Assembly: GCA_964553885.1 (NCBI GenBank)
Contig: CAZKLP010000013.1
Span: 1 to 16,888, forward strand
Origin: JACPHB01 sp964553885
GTDB taxonomy: Bacteria; Patescibacteriota; Minisyncoccia; UBA10092
Direction of reading: 5' to 3'
Length of the DNA stretch: 16,888 bases
A program made the translations under genes and the position numbers. Positions 15,499-16,888 of this stretch are shown here, piece after piece. Each line of letters opens with the position of its first letter. The stretch's first letter is position 1. Under the pieces are notes generated by a model. The model was not told where the DNA came from. It made no database searches and saw nothing but the letters and a program-made list of their open reading frames with translations.

Positions 15499-16888
15499 AC
15501 TTTATTCCGCCGCCCTGCACGGCATCAACGCGAAAATTGTGGAGGTCGAGTGCGATTTGGCGCCCGGCCTCTTTAATTTCTCCATTGTCGGCCTTCCGGA
15601 CACGGCGGTGAAAGAATCAAAAGATAGGGTCTCTTCGGCCATAAAAAATTCCGGCGCTTCGCCGCCTTCGCGGCGGAATAAAAGGGTTACGGTTAATCTC
15701 GCGCCAGCCGATTTAAAAAAAGAGGGACCAGCTTACGATCTGCCAATCGCTTTGGGTTATTTACTGGTTTCGGACCAGATAGAATTTGACCCGGAAAAAA
15801 AATTATTCGTCGGAGAACTGGCCTTAAATGGAAGTTTGAGATCCATTAGTGGCGTTCTTTCAATTGTTATGGAGGCCAAAAACCGGGGCTTTAAAACGGT
15901 TTTTGTTCCAAAAGCCAACATTGCCGAAGCGGCACTGATAAGAGATATTGAAATTATCGGAGCAAATAATTTAATTGAAATTTTTGAACATCTTGAAAAT
16001 AAAAAAATTATCAGCCCTTATGTAAATTCCGATTTGGAATCGGAATTTACAAAAAATTCGGAAGGTGGATCAGAAGTTGATCTGGCTTTAATCCGCGGTC
16101 AGGAAAAAGCCAAGCGGGTTTTAGAAATTGCCGCGGCCGGAAACCATAATGTTATTTTTTCCGGGCCGCCCGGCTCGGGCAAAACCTTGCTAGCCAAGGC
16201 CCTGGCTTCAATTCTGCCAAAATTAAATTTGGAGGAGGCCATTGAGGTAATGAGAATTTGGAGCGTTGCCGGATTGCTTAAAGAAGACAAATCGCTTCTG
16301 TATAAAAGACCTTTTCGGTCGCCTCATCACACCGCCTCCGGGATATCTTTAGTCGGCGGCGGCGCCTGGCCCCGGCCGGGAGAAATTTCTTTGGCACATC
16401 GCGGCGTTTTATTTCTTGATGAATTTCCGGAATTCTCGCGGGATGTTTTGGAGAATTTAAGACAGCCGCTTGAAGAAAGCAATGTCACCGTTAGCCGAGC
16501 GCAAGGCAGTATTACCTTCCCGGCCCAGTTTCTGATGGTCGCTTCAATGAACCCCTGCCCCTGCGGCTACTTAAACGACTCAATAAAGGAATGTGTTTGC
16601 GCGCCAAGCCAAATTATCAGGTATAAAAGAAAATTATCGGGCCCCTTGCTTGACAGGATTGATCTTCATGTTGAAGTGCCCCGCTTAAAATATGAAGAAA
16701 TGTCTTACGAACGCGCCGGCGAAACAAGTCAAGCCGTAAGAAAAAGAGTTGAAGCGGCTCGTGCGGTTCAGATTTCGCGTTTTAAAAGCGATGCTCACCC
16801 AAACGATCACTCAGCCGGACAGGGTATTTTAACTAACCGCGAAATGTCAATCCGCCACATTAAAAAATACTGCGCCTTAGATGAAACG
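15488..16888 (+). CDS. comM: ComM/YifB family Mg-chelatase-like AAA+ ATPase, 3'-truncated by window edge
   Basis: 467 codons are visible, with no stop before the window end. The N-terminal lon-protease-like domain (residues 1-165) includes GLPDTAVKESKDRV and RVTVNLAPADLKKEGPAYDLPIAL. The AAA+ domain begins with VDLALIRGQEKAKRVLEIAAAGNHN and has Walker A GPPGSGKT (about 225-232), Walker B VLFLDEFPEF, and the family-specific NPCPCGY...CVCAP cysteine cluster. The sensor region SGPLLDRIDLHVEVPRL follows. In Haemophilus and Vibrio, ComM is a helicase promoting branch migration during natural transformation. The ATG overlaps the end of the TraR/DksA-like gene by 11 nt. Two hairpins lie in coding variable regions: 15663-15677 and 16021-16051. 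Confidence 0.95.
   Translation, partial: MASKLYSAALHGINAKIVEVECDLAPGLFNFSIVGLPDTAVKESKDRVSSAIKNSGASPPSRRNKRVTVNLAPADLKKEGPAYDLPIALGYLLVSDQIEFDPEKKLFVGELALNGSLRSISGVLSIVMEAKNRGFKTVFVPKANIAEAALIRDIEIIGANNLIEIFEHLENKKIISPYVNSDLESEFTKNSEGGSEVDLALIRGQEKAKRVLEIAAAGNHNVIFSGPPGSGKTLLAKALASILPKLNLEEAIEVMRIWSVAGLLKEDKSLLYKRPFRSPHHTASGISLVGGGAWPRPGEISLAHRGVLFLDEFPEFSRDVLENLRQPLEESNVTVSRAQGSITFPAQFLMVASMNPCPCGYLNDSIKECVCAPSQIIRYKRKLSGPLLDRIDLHVEVPRLKYEEMSYERAGETSQAVRKRVEAARAVQISRFKSDAHPNDHSAGQGILTNREMSIRHIKKYCALDET
15663..15677. repeat. Small GC hairpin in the comM coding region
   Basis: CCGCC-TTCGC-GGCGG, encoding part of ASPPSRRNK (about residues 57-65) at a point where ComM homologues usually read NSGFxFPxKRxTVNL. 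Short and possibly only a local compositional feature. Confidence 0.45.
16021..16051. repeat. 31-bp perfect hairpin inside comM linker
   Basis: 13-bp arms TGTAAATTCCGAT and ATCGGAATTTACA around a 5-nt loop. It lies in frame at residues 178-188 (VNSDLESEFTK), in the variable linker between the N-terminal domain and the AAA+ domain. Confidence 0.8.

Overview
The window looks like a stretch of a small, compact, AT-rich bacterial genome of the Patescibacteria / Candidate Phyla Radiation type, probably Parcubacteria-like. This is an inference from gene style: short housekeeping genes, single-TM and cysteine-repeat secreted proteins without an obvious family, a free-standing EF-Tu domain-2-like protein, a two-cysteine TraR/DksA-like protein, tRNA genes without encoded CCA, and frequent small hairpin repeats. 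No rRNA or taxonomic marker beyond rpsO and pnp is present, so the placement is not proven.

Layout. 1-3.1 kb: the 3' part of an HtrA/DegP protease (+), tRNA-His (-), an EF-Tu domain-2-like protein (-), and a two-gene secreted/membrane unit (-) made of a 69-aa membrane protein and a 490-aa protein with five identical four-cysteine repeats. 3.1-4.9 kb: a small GC-rich transcription unit with a perfect sigma70-type promoter and a strong terminator, tRNA-Ala overlapping the end of a 2-Cys peroxiredoxin gene, tRNA-Pro and tRNA-Arg. 4.9-8.9 kb: a HIT-family protein, a CDP-alcohol phosphatidyltransferase, a YraN-like nuclease, an ornithine-aminotransferase-like enzyme, tRNA-Val and a small coiled-coil protein. 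Three parS-like ParB sites lie at 4860, 5556 and 6503, one of them a perfect match to the classical 16-mer. 8.9-12.9 kb: a Xer-type tyrosine recombinase (-), then the operon rpsO - NYN-domain nuclease - pnp. 12.9-13.4 kb: a Phd/YefM-RelE toxin-antitoxin pair with a palindromic operator. 13.5-16.9 kb: a proline-rich single-pass membrane protein, a 440-bp structured non-coding stretch, a TraR/DksA-like protein and the start of a ComM/YifB AAA+ ATPase that runs off the end.

Three themes stand out. First, chromosome-maintenance signals are concentrated here: a parS cluster, two perfect DnaA boxes plus near-matches at 12.8-15.0 kb, and a Xer recombinase. Together they suggest, but do not prove, that the window is near the replication origin. 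Second, palindromic or repeat elements sit in frame inside several protein genes (yraN, peroxiredoxin, CDP-alcohol phosphatidyltransferase, the 378-aa membrane protein, comM), and one of these elements recurs in intergenic DNA. This resembles the Rickettsia palindromic elements. Third, expression signals fall into two styles. Some genes have consensus promoters with strong Shine-Dalgarno sequences, while others have a -10 box a few bases from the ATG and no Shine-Dalgarno, as expected for leaderless mRNAs.

Functionally, rpsO-NYN-pnp links a ribosomal protein to RNA decay. The TraR/DksA-like and comM genes overlap and are probably co-translated behind a terminator-bearing leader. The small protein pairs at 1378-3061 and 12895-13358 are each tightly coupled.
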